Positions 28,134 to 36,343 of a DNA stretch of 64,000 nt are shown here, piece by piece. Below the pieces are notes generated by a model. It was given only the letters and a program-made list of their open reading frames with translations, made no database searches and was not told the origin of the DNA. Made by a program: the position numbers and the translations under genes. Each line of letters starts with the position of its first letter. The first letter of the stretch is position 1. The DNA lies in assembly GCF_000204645.1 (NCBI RefSeq), contig NC_015422.1:3985001-4049000 (forward strand), given 5' to 3'. The DNA is from Alicycliphilus denitrificans K601. GTDB taxonomy: Bacteria > Pseudomonadota > Gammaproteobacteria > Burkholderiales > Burkholderiaceae_C.

Positions 28134-28341
28134 GGGTGAGCGCCCGATGGCGCTGGTCGTCCTCAAGGACGGCCGGGAGGCCACGCCGGATGACATCAAG
28201 GGCATCGTCAAGAAGTTCGCCGACGACGGGCATATCTCGCGCTATGCGATCCCCGAGCAGGTGCGCTTCGTGCAGGCGCTGGCGCGCACCAGCGTCGGCA
28301 AGATCAACAAGAAGGCCATCCGCGAAGAGCTGGCGGCCTGA
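28134..28341 (+). pseudogene. Acyl-CoA ligase (AMP-forming), C-terminal stump
   Basis: Only the last 69 or so residues of an AMP-dependent acyl-CoA synthetase remain: GERPMALVVLKDGREATPDD, then HISRYAIPEQVRFVQALART, ending SVGKINKKAIREELAA. The catalytic lysine of the C-terminal domain (the SVGKINKK motif) is present, but the ATP-binding core is gone. The gene is cut exactly at the IS21 end (28133/28134). The acyl-CoA dehydrogenase starts 24 bp downstream, so the two were probably an operon, activating and then oxidising the same acyl substrate. Confidence 0.85.
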
Positions 28342-28365
28342 ACACCGGCCACCCAAAGGAACAAC

Positions 28366-30165
28366 ATGAGCGACTACAAGGCACCCGTCAAGGACATGCG
28401 TTTCGTCATGGACGAAATCGTGGGACTGGCCGAGATCAGCAGCCTGCCGGGCTTCGAGGAAGCCACGCCCGACATGGCCGATGCCATCCTCGAGGAGGCA
28501 GCCCGGTTCACCGGCGAGGTTCTCGCGCCCCTGAATCGCCTCGGCGATACCGAGGGTTGCAAGCTGGAAGCGAACGGCGTCGTGACCCCGGCAGGCTGGA
28601 AGGAGGCCTACAAGGCGTTCTGCGACGGGGGCTGGAATGGCCTGGGTTCGCCGGCCGCATTCGGCGGCCAGGGGCTGCCGGAAACCTTCGGCATCGCCGT
28701 GAAGGAAATGGCGGCCTCGGCCAACCTGTCGTTCTCGCTGTGCTCCATGCTCACCGGCGGCGCCGTCGCGGCCTTGCTGACCTGCGCCAGCGACGAGCTG
28801 AAGGCGGTGTATCTGGAAAAGATGATCACCGGCGCATGGACCGGCACCATGAACCTGACGGAGCCGAATGCCGGCTCCGACCTGGCCCTGATCCGCTCGC
28901 GCGCCGAGCCGCAGGCCGACGGCAGCTATCGCGTCTTCGGCCAGAAAATCTTCATCACCTACGGCGACCACGACATGACGGACAACATCGTCCACCTCGT
29001 GCTCGCCCGCCTGCCCGACGCGCCGGCCGGCGTGCGCGGCATCTCGCTGTTCCTGGTGCCCAAGTTCCTCGTGAATGCCGACGGTTCGCTCGGCGCGCGC
29101 AACGATGCCCACTGCGTCTCCATCGAGCACAAGCTGGGCATCCACGCCAGCCCGACCTGCGTGCTGGCCTTCGGCGACAACGGCGGCGCGGTGGGCTATC
29201 TGCTGGGCGAAGCCAATCGCGGCCTCGAATACATGTTCATCATGATGAACGAGGCCCGCCTCGGCGTCGGCCTGCAGGGCATCGCCCTCGCCGAGCGCGC
29301 CTACCAGCAGGCGCTGGCGTATGCCCGCGAGCGCAAGCAGGGCCGCGATGCGGTGACCGGCGAGGCGCTGGTCACCATCGACCGCCACCCGGACGTGCGC
29401 CGCATGCTGATGCTGATGAAGTCGCGCGTCGAAGCCTGCCGCGCCGTGGCCTATTACACGGCCGGCCTGCTGGACCGGGCGCACGCCGGGGCGGATGCCG
29501 GGCAGAAGCAGCGTGACCTGTTCCTGGCGGAATTCATGATCCCCATCGTCAAGGGCGGCAGCACCGAGATGGGCATAGACGTCACCTCCCTGGGCATCCA
29601 GGTGCATGGCGGCATGGGCTTCATCGAGGAAACCGGCGCCGCGCAGCACTGGCGCGACGCGCGCATCACCACCATCTACGAGGGCACCACCTGCATCCAG
29701 GCCAACGACCTGATCTTGCGCAAGCTGGCGCGCGACCAGGGTGCCACCGCCCAGGTGGTGTTTGGCGAAGTGGCGGCCACGGTGCGGGCGCTGTCGGAAT
29801 CGGAACGCCCGGAACTGCAGGCCATGGGCCAGCGTCTGGGCACCGCGCTGCCGGCCTGGATCGAGAGCACCGAATGGCTGCTGGCGAACGCCAAGAGCGG
29901 CATCTCCGGCGTGCTGACCGCGGCCGTGCCCTATCTGCACATGGCCACGAGCGTCTGCGGTGCCTGGATGATGGGCAAGGCGGCCCTGGCCGCGGCGGCC
30001 CGCCTGCAGGAGCAGGGGCAGGGGGATGTGCAGTTCTACCGGAACAAGATCGCCACGGCCGGCTTCTATGCCGACCAGATCCTGCCCCAGGTCGAAGCCT
30101 GGGCGGCAACGGTGATGGCCGGGGATGCCGCCATCGAGGGCATCGGCACCGAATTGTTCGATTGA
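28366..30165 (+). CDS. Acyl-CoA dehydrogenase (about 600-aa class)
   Basis: A 599-aa flavoprotein of the larger acyl-CoA dehydrogenase class (the class that includes DmdC). It should form the 2,3-double bond of an acyl-CoA. The N-terminal helical domain is followed by the FAD-binding segment WTGTMNLTEPNAGSDLALIR. The arginine-rich region MFIMMNEARLGVGLQG follows. The catalytic Glu is probably in TTIYEGTTCIQAND near residue 440. A C-terminal extension of about 130 residues is typical of this class. AAAGGAA precedes the ATG. A strong terminator lies 89 bp beyond the stop. Since the upstream ligase is broken, expression now probably depends on a promoter in or near the IS21 end. The substrate is unknown. 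Confidence 0.93.
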   Translation: MSDYKAPVKDMRFVMDEIVGLAEISSLPGFEEATPDMADAILEEAARFTGEVLAPLNRLGDTEGCKLEANGVVTPAGWKEAYKAFCDGGWNGLGSPAAFGGQGLPETFGIAVKEMAASANLSFSLCSMLTGGAVAALLTCASDELKAVYLEKMITGAWTGTMNLTEPNAGSDLALIRSRAEPQADGSYRVFGQKIFITYGDHDMTDNIVHLVLARLPDAPAGVRGISLFLVPKFLVNADGSLGARNDAHCVSIEHKLGIHASPTCVLAFGDNGGAVGYLLGEANRGLEYMFIMMNEARLGVGLQGIALAERAYQQALAYARERKQGRDAVTGEALVTIDRHPDVRRMLMLMKSRVEACRAVAYYTAGLLDRAHAGADAGQKQRDLFLAEFMIPIVKGGSTEMGIDVTSLGIQVHGGMGFIEETGAAQHWRDARITTIYEGTTCIQANDLILRKLARDQGATAQVVFGEVAATVRALSESERPELQAMGQRLGTALPAWIESTEWLLANAKSGISGVLTAAVPYLHMATSVCGAWMMGKAALAAAARLQEQGQGDVQFYRNKIATAGFYADQILPQVEAWAATVMAGDAAIEGIGTELFD

Positions 30166-30253
30166 GGTGGTGATGGTGCCGGCACTCGCAAGGGTGCTGG
30201 CAGGGGTCACTCTGCGGACGCTGCGAAACTCTCTCTTCGCAGCTCTCGCCTTG

Positions 30254-30278
30254 GAGGGGACGTTCCCCTCTTTTTTTT
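30254..30278 (+). terminator. Rho-independent terminator after the acyl-CoA dehydrogenase
   Basis: A perfect 7-bp stem (30254-30260 with 30264-30270), 3-nt loop and eight T residues. Confidence 0.88.
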
Positions 30279-30388
30279 GTCTGTGAATTCAATTTCCCAC
30301 AGCGTTGCGCACTACCCGCATCGCATGAAACTGGCGCACCCCAAGCGAGGGCCACCGTGCAAGGGCCGCCCCGCCGCATGGGTGGCGT

Positions 30389-30427
30389 CCCCCTTCCCGC
30401 ATCGCGCAGCGATGCCAGAGAAGGGGG
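30389..30427. other. Long two-part hairpin between convergent genes
   Basis: Outer arms CCCCCTTC (30389-30396) and GAAGGGGG (30420-30427) enclose inner arms GCATCGC (30399-30405) and GCGATGC (30409-30415) with a 3-nt loop. It lies in the 290-bp gap between the convergent acyl-CoA dehydrogenase and DsbA-like genes. There is no T-run. It may be a dispersed repeat or act on transcripts from the right. The rest of the gap shows no gene. Confidence 0.6.
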
Positions 30428-30455
30428 AAAGCGCGCAGCGCCACAGGGGGTTGTT

Positions 30456-31091
30456 TCATTCCAGCGAATGCAGCATCGCCCTCAGCAGCACATCTGGAGG
30501 ATGCGCGCCGGACAGGGCCAGGCGATGGTTGAAGACATAGTAGGGAACGCCGGATACGTGGTGGTTTGAGGGGAGTGGACGACCCTGCCCGAGGGCCTGG
30601 GACAGCTGACGGGCATCGAACGCAGCACCGCATTCTTCGGCAATCGCGATGAGCACGGCCTTATCCCCGATATCCCGGTCGTCCATGAAATAGCCCTGGA
30701 ACAGCCTGTCGATCAGGCGCTCCGTCAGGGCATCGTCGCTGGCCTGGGCGACGCGGTTGACCAGCCGGTGCGCGGCCAGGGTGTTCGGCATGACGGTGAT
30801 TTTTTCAAAGGCGAATTCCACGCCGGCAGAACGCCCGGCTTCCCGGACCTGCGCACGCCGGGCGGCGACGGCCTGTGCTCCGCCTAGGCGGCGCTCGTAG
30901 AACTCCTGATAGGGCAGCCCGTCGAGCGGTGTGTCCGGCAGCAGCGGGAACGAGTGCCAGTGCACCCGGGGCTGCAGATCGGGCCGGCTGGCCCGCAGTT
31001 GTTGCAGGGCATTGGCCAGGTGCCGTTTGCCAACCAGGCACCAGGGGCAGATCAGGTCGAAATAAACGTCAATGGTCAAGCCGGGGTTCAT
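30456..31091 (-). CDS. DsbA-family oxidoreductase / HCCA isomerase-like (FrnE type)
   Basis: A 211-aa thioredoxin-fold protein of the DsbA/2-hydroxychromene-2-carboxylate isomerase superfamily. The N-terminal active-site-like motif is CPWC (DLICPWCLVGKRHL), near residues 15-18, and the C-terminus has the cis-Pro loop SGVPYYVFNHRLALSGA. There is no signal peptide, so it acts in the cytoplasm. CPWC at this place is typical of FrnE-like members, which have been linked to polyketide and aromatic metabolism; a redox or glutathione-dependent isomerase role are both possible. The ATG at 31091 overlaps the upstream MFS stop by 4 nt. It is the last gene of the leftward operon. Confidence 0.87.
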   Translation of the reverse strand: MNPGLTIDVYFDLICPWCLVGKRHLANALQQLRASRPDLQPRVHWHSFPLLPDTPLDGLPYQEFYERRLGGAQAVAARRAQVREAGRSAGVEFAFEKITVMPNTLAAHRLVNRVAQASDDALTERLIDRLFQGYFMDDRDIGDKAVLIAIAEECGAAFDARQLSQALGQGRPLPSNHHVSGVPYYVFNHRLALSGAHPPDVLLRAMLHSLE

Positions 31092-32341
31092 GGTGATTTC
31101 GGGTGGCGCGAAGCGATGGGAAGTGGCGTAGCGGGCGGCTGGCGCCGGGCGTTGCGGTCCAGCAGCACCGCCACCCCGCCGATGAGCGTGAGTGCCCCGG
31201 TGCCGAGGGCCAGCGCAAACAGCGAATCCCACAGCCAGGGCGCGATGGCGCTGGAGGCCAGCGCGATCATGGCGAACTGCAGGAAGGTCTGGAGCGAACT
31301 GGCGACCCCCGCGTTCTGCCGCAGCGGCTCGATGGCCTCGCTGACCAGTATGGGCAGGGCGACGGCCAGGCCGAACGAATAGATGAAAAGGGGCAGGACG
31401 CTGACCCCGCCGGCGGGCAGCAGTCCGGCAATGGCCAAGTTCAGGACGATGGACGCGCCCAGGATGCCGTAGGCCATGGCCAGCAGCCGGGTGCCGCCGA
31501 AGCTGCGCAGCAGTTTCGGCAAAGCCAGAAAGCCGCCGCTCAGGCCGAGGGTGATCGGGGCGTAGATCAGGTAGATGTCGGTCGCCTGCCTGCCGAGCAG
31601 GTGGATGACGATGGCCGGTGCCGACACGACGTAGATGGCCATGCTCGTCCAGTTGGCGACATGGGCGATCGACAGGCGCACGAAGCGGGGCGTGCGCAGG
31701 GCGAGCAGGTAGCTGCCGACGAGCGCGCCGGGGCTCAGACTCTGGCGCCGTTCGGCGGGCAGGGTTTCCGGCAGCCAGCGCCAGTAGACCAGGAGCATGG
31801 CCGCGGCAACCACGCCAAGGGCTATGAATACCGAGCGCCAGCCGAGATGCGTGGCCAGCCAGGCGCCGAGCACCGGGGTCGCGATCAGGCTGGCGATCTG
31901 GAGCAGCGTGATGCGGCCCAGCAGGTGCTGCGCCTCGGCGCCGTGGTACAGATCGAGCAGGATGGCCCGGCTGATCACCATGCCCGCGCTGGCCGCCAGC
32001 CCCTGGGCGATGCGCAGCGCCCACAGGGCCTCGATGCTGGTGGCGAGCGCGCTTGCGCCGGCCGACAGGGCAAGGATGAAGATCGCCGCCAGAATCGTCC
32101 GCCGGCGCCCATGGGCGTCGGCGATGGCGCCGCACCAGAGGGACATGAAGGCGCTGGCGATGAAGAACAGCGAAATCGTCTGCTGCGCCTGCCAGCCGTT
32201 CACGCCCATGCCCGCCTGCAGCGCCGGCAAGGCGGGAATCCACATGTCCGAGCACAGGGAGTTCAGCAGCCCCATGACGGCCAGCAGCAGGACCAGTGCT
32301 GCCGGCGGCGGCGCAGCTCTCGCCGGGCCTCGAAACGTCAT
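31088..32341 (-). CDS. MFS transporter, Bcr/CflA-like
   Basis: A 417-aa major facilitator with about 12 transmembrane helices. The cytoplasmic loop 2-3 motif is present as GAIADAHGRRRTILAA, and loop 4-5 carries the drug:H+ antiporter-type segment ALWALRIAQGLAASAGMVISRAILLDL, which is typical of Bcr/CflA exporters. I chose the ATG at 32341, just before the first helix; the frame is open further upstream but overlaps the preceding hydrolase gene. The start and the hydrolase stop share one base. Export of an intermediate or a toxic substrate is plausible; the ligand is unknown. Confidence 0.87.
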   Translation of the reverse strand: MTFRGPARAAPPPAALVLLLAVMGLLNSLCSDMWIPALPALQAGMGVNGWQAQQTISLFFIASAFMSLWCGAIADAHGRRRTILAAIFILALSAGASALATSIEALWALRIAQGLAASAGMVISRAILLDLYHGAEAQHLLGRITLLQIASLIATPVLGAWLATHLGWRSVFIALGVVAAAMLLVYWRWLPETLPAERRQSLSPGALVGSYLLALRTPRFVRLSIAHVANWTSMAIYVVSAPAIVIHLLGRQATDIYLIYAPITLGLSGGFLALPKLLRSFGGTRLLAMAYGILGASIVLNLAIAGLLPAGGVSVLPLFIYSFGLAVALPILVSEAIEPLRQNAGVASSLQTFLQFAMIALASSAIAPWLWDSLFALALGTGALTLIGGVAVLLDRNARRQPPATPLPIASRHPKSP

Positions 32342-32895
32342 CAGCCGAGGCGGCGGATCAGTTCTTCCGCCAGCGGCCATGCGCCGAAGCCGGATGCCGG
32401 GTTGATGTGGCCCACGGCGCCGGCGTCGACCAGCTCGCTGCCCCAATCGCTGGCGTATTGGCTGGCGCGCTCGTAAGTGGACAGCGGGTCATTGGTGCTG
32501 GCCGCGACGATGCTCGGGAAAGGCAGGCGGCTGCGCGGGATGGGCAGCCAGCCGTTGTCGCGCAGCGTGTCCAGGGCCGGATAGCCGGCCGGAAGAGGGG
32601 TCTCCAGATCGGCTGGCGCCGCGAGCACGGCGCCCTGGACCGGACGCTGGTATTTCTGCGCCCAATGCACGGTGATCATCACCCCGGCACTGTGCGCGAC
32701 GATGATCACCGGGCCCTCGATTTTGGCGATGGTCTGCTGCAAGGCCTCGACGCGGGCGGCGCAGCTGAGCTTGTCGTGCTCGAGCGGAGCGACCGAGCAC
32801 GCCTTGGGCAGCTTGCGCTCCAGAATGGTCTGCCAATGTTCTTCGACATGGTCGCGCAGGCCGGGAACGATGAGGATGGTCGGGGATTGGCTCAT
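32341..32895 (-). CDS. Small alpha/beta hydrolase, RBBP9/YdeN family
   Basis: A 184-aa serine hydrolase of the RBBP9/YdeN family. The nucleophile elbow is AHSAGV (GxSxG-like, with Ala in place of the first Gly) near residues 67-72. The catalytic Asp is probably in ASTNDPLS near residue 133 and the His in GAVGHINPASG near residue 161. The ASGFG tail near the His is typical of this family. Members are small cytoplasmic esterases of mostly unknown substrate. It sits between two MFS genes in the leftward operon, tightly coupled to the downstream one. Confidence 0.87.
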   Translation of the reverse strand: MSQSPTILIVPGLRDHVEEHWQTILERKLPKACSVAPLEHDKLSCAARVEALQQTIAKIEGPVIIVAHSAGVMITVHWAQKYQRPVQGAVLAAPADLETPLPAGYPALDTLRDNGWLPIPRSRLPFPSIVAASTNDPLSTYERASQYASDWGSELVDAGAVGHINPASGFGAWPLAEELIRRLG

Positions 32896-32919
32896 GTAGT
32901 TTTTGGGGGGAGTTGAGAT

Positions 32920-34224
32920 TCAGGTCGACAGGCCGCGGATATGCCGCAGGTCGTCGGCGTAATGGCGCTTGCCGAAGATGAAGGCGGCGGTGGCGGCCAG
33001 GGCGATCAGCGGCACCAGTTGCATGGCGCCCATCAGGCCGACCCGGTCGGCGATCAGGCCGGTGACGAAGGGGCCGGGGGCGAGGCCGAGCAGATTGTTC
33101 GCCAGGGTCAGCGTGGCGAAGGCCGTGGCGTGGATCGACGGGTGCGTCAGATTCGCGACCATGGCGCCGGCCGGTCCGGTGGTGCCGGCGACCATCGCCA
33201 TGCCGAGGGCGAGCATGACCAGCTGTCCGGTGCCCGTGGGCATCATGAAGCCGGCCAGCAGGAAGCCTGCCGACAGCAGCGAGTAGACGATGGCCACGTT
33301 CCACTTTCTCGACGGGGCGGAGCGGCTGATGCGGTCGGTGACGATGCCGCAAACGGTCATGCCGATGGCGCCGACCAGGATGAAGGCAGCCGCGGCAACC
33401 CCGGCCTTGTCGGTGGGCAGGCCGTAGTACCGGTTCAGGAAGCTGGGCAGCCAGGCGAGCATCGCCGCCATGATGAACAGCTGCAGGCCGCTGCCGACAT
33501 AGGCGGAAACCACCGAGCGCGAGGCGAACAGCCCGGAGAAGATGGCGCGCAGCTTCAGGGGCTGGGCGGCCGCGGTGGGGCCGGCGCCGGCCGCCGGCTT
33601 TCTCTCGGGGCGGAGCTTGCTCTCGCGGACGATCACGGCATAGAAGACGACCAGGAACATGCCGAACGCGGCCATGGTGCCAAACGACCAGCGCCAGCCG
33701 AAATGGGCGGCGACGATGCCGCCGAGGGCCATGCCGACGACGGACCCCACCGGACCGCCGGCCATGAAGGCGCTGGTCAGGGTGGAACGCATGTGGGCGG
33801 GGAAAATGCTCAGGATCAGTGCAATGCCCACGCTGCCATAGGCCGCCTCGCCGACGCCGACGAAGAAGCGGGCCGCGAACATCTGGTTGTAGCTGGCGGC
33901 CAGGGCGCAGCCAAGGGTCGCCAGGCTCCACAGGCCCGCCATCAGAGTGACGCTGCGCACGCGGCCCCAGCGGTCCGCGACGACGGACAGCGGGAAGGTG
34001 AGTATGCCCACGAGCAGCGCGACGATGCTGCTCAGCGAGCCGAGCTGGGTGTCGGTCAGGCTCCATTCGGCCTTGAGGACCGGGAAGACCGCGTTCAGGA
34101 CCTGTCGGGACATGTAGTCCGACAGGAGCAGCCCGAAGGTCAGTGCGAAAACGACCCACGCATAGGCGCGTGGAACGGTCGGCGCGGCATCCTCGTTCGA
34201 CGAGGTCGCTATGTAAACGGCCAA
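32920..34224 (-). CDS. MFS transporter, aromatic acid/organic acid symporter-like
   Basis: A 434-aa major facilitator with about 12 helices. The loop 2-3 motif reads PLSVVADRWGRVRSVTLMAG, and helix 1 contains the DYMSRQVLNAVFP region seen in organic-acid uptake MFS proteins (ACS/AAHS-like). The start is TTG at 34224 with AAGGAGA 6-8 nt upstream, and leads into AVYIATSSNED before the first helix. An ATG 54 bp upstream is possible but lacks a ribosome-binding site. It follows BKACE with a 104-bp gap. Uptake of a carboxylic-acid substrate is a reasonable inference; the ligand is not determinable. Confidence 0.87.
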   Translation of the reverse strand: MAVYIATSSNEDAAPTVPRAYAWVVFALTFGLLLSDYMSRQVLNAVFPVLKAEWSLTDTQLGSLSSIVALLVGILTFPLSVVADRWGRVRSVTLMAGLWSLATLGCALAASYNQMFAARFFVGVGEAAYGSVGIALILSIFPAHMRSTLTSAFMAGGPVGSVVGMALGGIVAAHFGWRWSFGTMAAFGMFLVVFYAVIVRESKLRPERKPAAGAGPTAAAQPLKLRAIFSGLFASRSVVSAYVGSGLQLFIMAAMLAWLPSFLNRYYGLPTDKAGVAAAAFILVGAIGMTVCGIVTDRISRSAPSRKWNVAIVYSLLSAGFLLAGFMMPTGTGQLVMLALGMAMVAGTTGPAGAMVANLTHPSIHATAFATLTLANNLLGLAPGPFVTGLIADRVGLMGAMQLVPLIALAATAAFIFGKRHYADDLRHIRGLST

Positions 34225-34328
34225 GGCTGTCTCCTTTTTTATTGCCGCATGCGGGGAGAAACCTCGTCCGACCGGCATTTATGCGGGCCGGACCGTGCGT
34301 GGCGGCCCGACCTGTCTGACTACGTTAT

Positions 34329-35390
34329 TCAGGCCACGTACTGCGTGAAGCCCTTCTGGCCCGGCTTGCGGTTCGGCGCGAAGCCGTTCTTGGCCAGGGT
34401 TTCGTCGGCGCTGCCGTAGAAGGTGCCGATCTTGTAGATCTCGCGGGCCTTCTTGCCGTCGGCGATCGGGCGGCCGAGCTCGCGGGAGATGCGGACCAGC
34501 TGCTCGATCTGCTCGACCGTGCTCATCTTGCGCGAACGATCCTGGGTCCAGATGTTGTCCTCGATGCCGCAGCGCACGTGCAGGCCCATGGCCATGCCCA
34601 TCATGTTCAGCGGCAGGGTGTTGAGCATCGAGGTCTCCATGGTCAGCACGGAGCCGTCGGGGCAGGCGCGCACGAAGTTCGCCAGGTTGTAGATGTTCGG
34701 GGCGTCGAAGCCGCCGCCGATGGCCACCCAGGTCAGGATCAGCGGCACGTTGCACACGCCGCGGCGCATCATGCGTTCGACGGTTTCCAGCTGGGAGATG
34801 GTGGCCAGCTGGAAGTGGGTCTGGATCTTGTTGGCGCTCAGGCGCTTGATGTGTTCCTCGACCCAGGCCGGCCCGGCCGGAATGGTCATTTCGCGGTAGG
34901 CATGGTAGCCCGGGGTGCCGACGTCGAGCGAGGTGCCGCGAACGTCCGCCGGGACCATCTGCTCGACCACGTTCATCTGATTGGAGTTGATGGCGATGGT
35001 TACCTGGTCGGGCCTGGGGGTCAGTTCGGCCAGCATGTGGCGGGTGTCGTCGGACAGCCACTTCGCGGTCTCGCCTTCCGTTTCCGGGGCGAAGGAGATC
35101 GAGCCGCCCACTTGCAGGATCATGTCCGGGCAGCGGGCGCGGATGCCGGCCAGCAGTTCGTTGAACTTGGACAGGCGCTTGGAGCCATGGCCGTTTTCTT
35201 CGCGCACGTGAAGGTGCAGTACGGAGGCGCCGGCGTTGTAGCAATCGACTGCTTTCTGGATCTGGGCTTCCATGGAAACCGGAATGTCCTCCGGGAAGTC
35301 GGAGGGCATCCACTCGGGGCCGTACGGGGCGCAGGTGATGACCAGGTCTTGCATGTTTTCAACGTGCAGGGAACCGTCGATGAAGTTCAT
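34329..35390 (-). CDS. Beta-keto acid cleavage enzyme (BKACE, DUF849)
   Basis: A 353-aa TIM-barrel enzyme of the BKACE family, relatives of 3-keto-5-aminohexanoate cleavage enzyme. Family members condense a beta-keto acid with acetyl-CoA and split it to acetoacetate and a new acyl-CoA. The zinc-binding HLHVR motif (ASVLHLHVREENGHGS) is near residues 58-62, and an acidic catalytic segment (ETSMLNTLPLN) near residue 250. The family is known to have many substrate classes set by pocket residues, so the actual beta-keto acid here is unknown. TauD lies upstream with an 82-bp gap and an MFS gene downstream. Confidence 0.9.
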   Translation of the reverse strand: MNFIDGSLHVENMQDLVITCAPYGPEWMPSDFPEDIPVSMEAQIQKAVDCYNAGASVLHLHVREENGHGSKRLSKFNELLAGIRARCPDMILQVGGSISFAPETEGETAKWLSDDTRHMLAELTPRPDQVTIAINSNQMNVVEQMVPADVRGTSLDVGTPGYHAYREMTIPAGPAWVEEHIKRLSANKIQTHFQLATISQLETVERMMRRGVCNVPLILTWVAIGGGFDAPNIYNLANFVRACPDGSVLTMETSMLNTLPLNMMGMAMGLHVRCGIEDNIWTQDRSRKMSTVEQIEQLVRISRELGRPIADGKKAREIYKIGTFYGSADETLAKNGFAPNRKPGQKGFTQYVA

Positions 35391-35472
35391 GTGTTACTCC
35401 TTGAAGGGTATTGGGCGGGTTTGGGGCTGTGTGCTCTCGGGTCGGCCGTGCAAGGCCAACCCATCTCGATGG

Positions 35473-36330
35473 CTAGAAGGGCTTGTCGCCGACGATGGCG
35501 GCGCGCTCCATCTTGCGGTGGCACGGCGGGTAATCCATGACCGCGTAGTGCTGGGTGGAACGGTTGTCCCAAATCGCGACGCTGTAGGGCTTCCAGCGCC
35601 AGCGCACCTGGTATTCGGGGTTGTAGGCCTGGCTGATCAGGTACTGCATCAGATCGCTGCCGTTCTTGTTGTAGTCCTGGCCGTAGCGGACGCGATCCTT
35701 GGTGTGGTAATTCACGAAATGGGTCGTGAAAGCATTCACGAACAGGACCTTCTCGCCGGTTTCGGGGTGGGTGCGGACGACGGGATGCTCGGCGTCCGGG
35801 TACTGCGCCTTCATGGCCAGGCGCTTTTCCTGCGGCATGGCGGCGGCGAAGGAGGAATTGAAGCTGTGGTTGGCGATCAGGCCGGAGATCTCCTGCTTGA
35901 TGTATTCCGGCAGCTTTTCATAGGCCAGGACCATGTTCGCCCACATCGTGTCGCCGCCCACCGGCGGGCACTCGATGCAGCGCAGCACGCAGCCCAGGGC
36001 GGGCGTTTCGCGCCAGGTGCCGTCGGCGTGCCAGGCATTCTCGTAACGGTCTATCGGGCTGTCCGGGTTCTTGTAGATCTGGACCAGGCCCGGCGCCTCC
36101 GGGTGGCTCGGCGCCATCGGATGGTCTTCGAGCTTGCCGAGCTTCTGGGCGAAGGCCATGTGGTCCACGCGCGACAGCTTGTCCAGCGTCTGGTCACGCA
36201 GAAAAAGTACCCGGTGCTTGAGCAGTGCGGCGTAGATCTCCTTGAACAGCCCGTCGTCGCGCACGGCATCGCCGAGGTTGACGTCGAGAAGTTCCGCGCC
36301 GACGGCGCAGGTCAGTTGTTCCACTTTCAT
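35473..36330 (-). CDS. TauD/TfdA-family Fe(II)/2-oxoglutarate dioxygenase
   Basis: A 285-aa non-heme iron oxygenase. The facial triad is H101 and D103 in NAWHADGTW plus the distal H261 in STQHYAVMDYP. A 2-oxoglutarate-binding Arg is expected in CHRKMERAAI, about 13 residues after the distal His. The fold and length fit TauD/TfdA, which hydroxylate sulfonates, phenoxyacetates and other small acids. The start ATG at 36330 has GAGGAGG 8 nt upstream. It overlaps no neighbour: 13 bp separate it from the quinone oxidoreductase gene. It could hydroxylate the cluster's substrate; the substrate is not identifiable by eye. Confidence 0.9.
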   Translation of the reverse strand: MKVEQLTCAVGAELLDVNLGDAVRDDGLFKEIYAALLKHRVLFLRDQTLDKLSRVDHMAFAQKLGKLEDHPMAPSHPEAPGLVQIYKNPDSPIDRYENAWHADGTWRETPALGCVLRCIECPPVGGDTMWANMVLAYEKLPEYIKQEISGLIANHSFNSSFAAAMPQEKRLAMKAQYPDAEHPVVRTHPETGEKVLFVNAFTTHFVNYHTKDRVRYGQDYNKNGSDLMQYLISQAYNPEYQVRWRWKPYSVAIWDNRSTQHYAVMDYPPCHRKMERAAIVGDKPF

Positions 36331-36343
36331 TGGTGCTGCCTCC

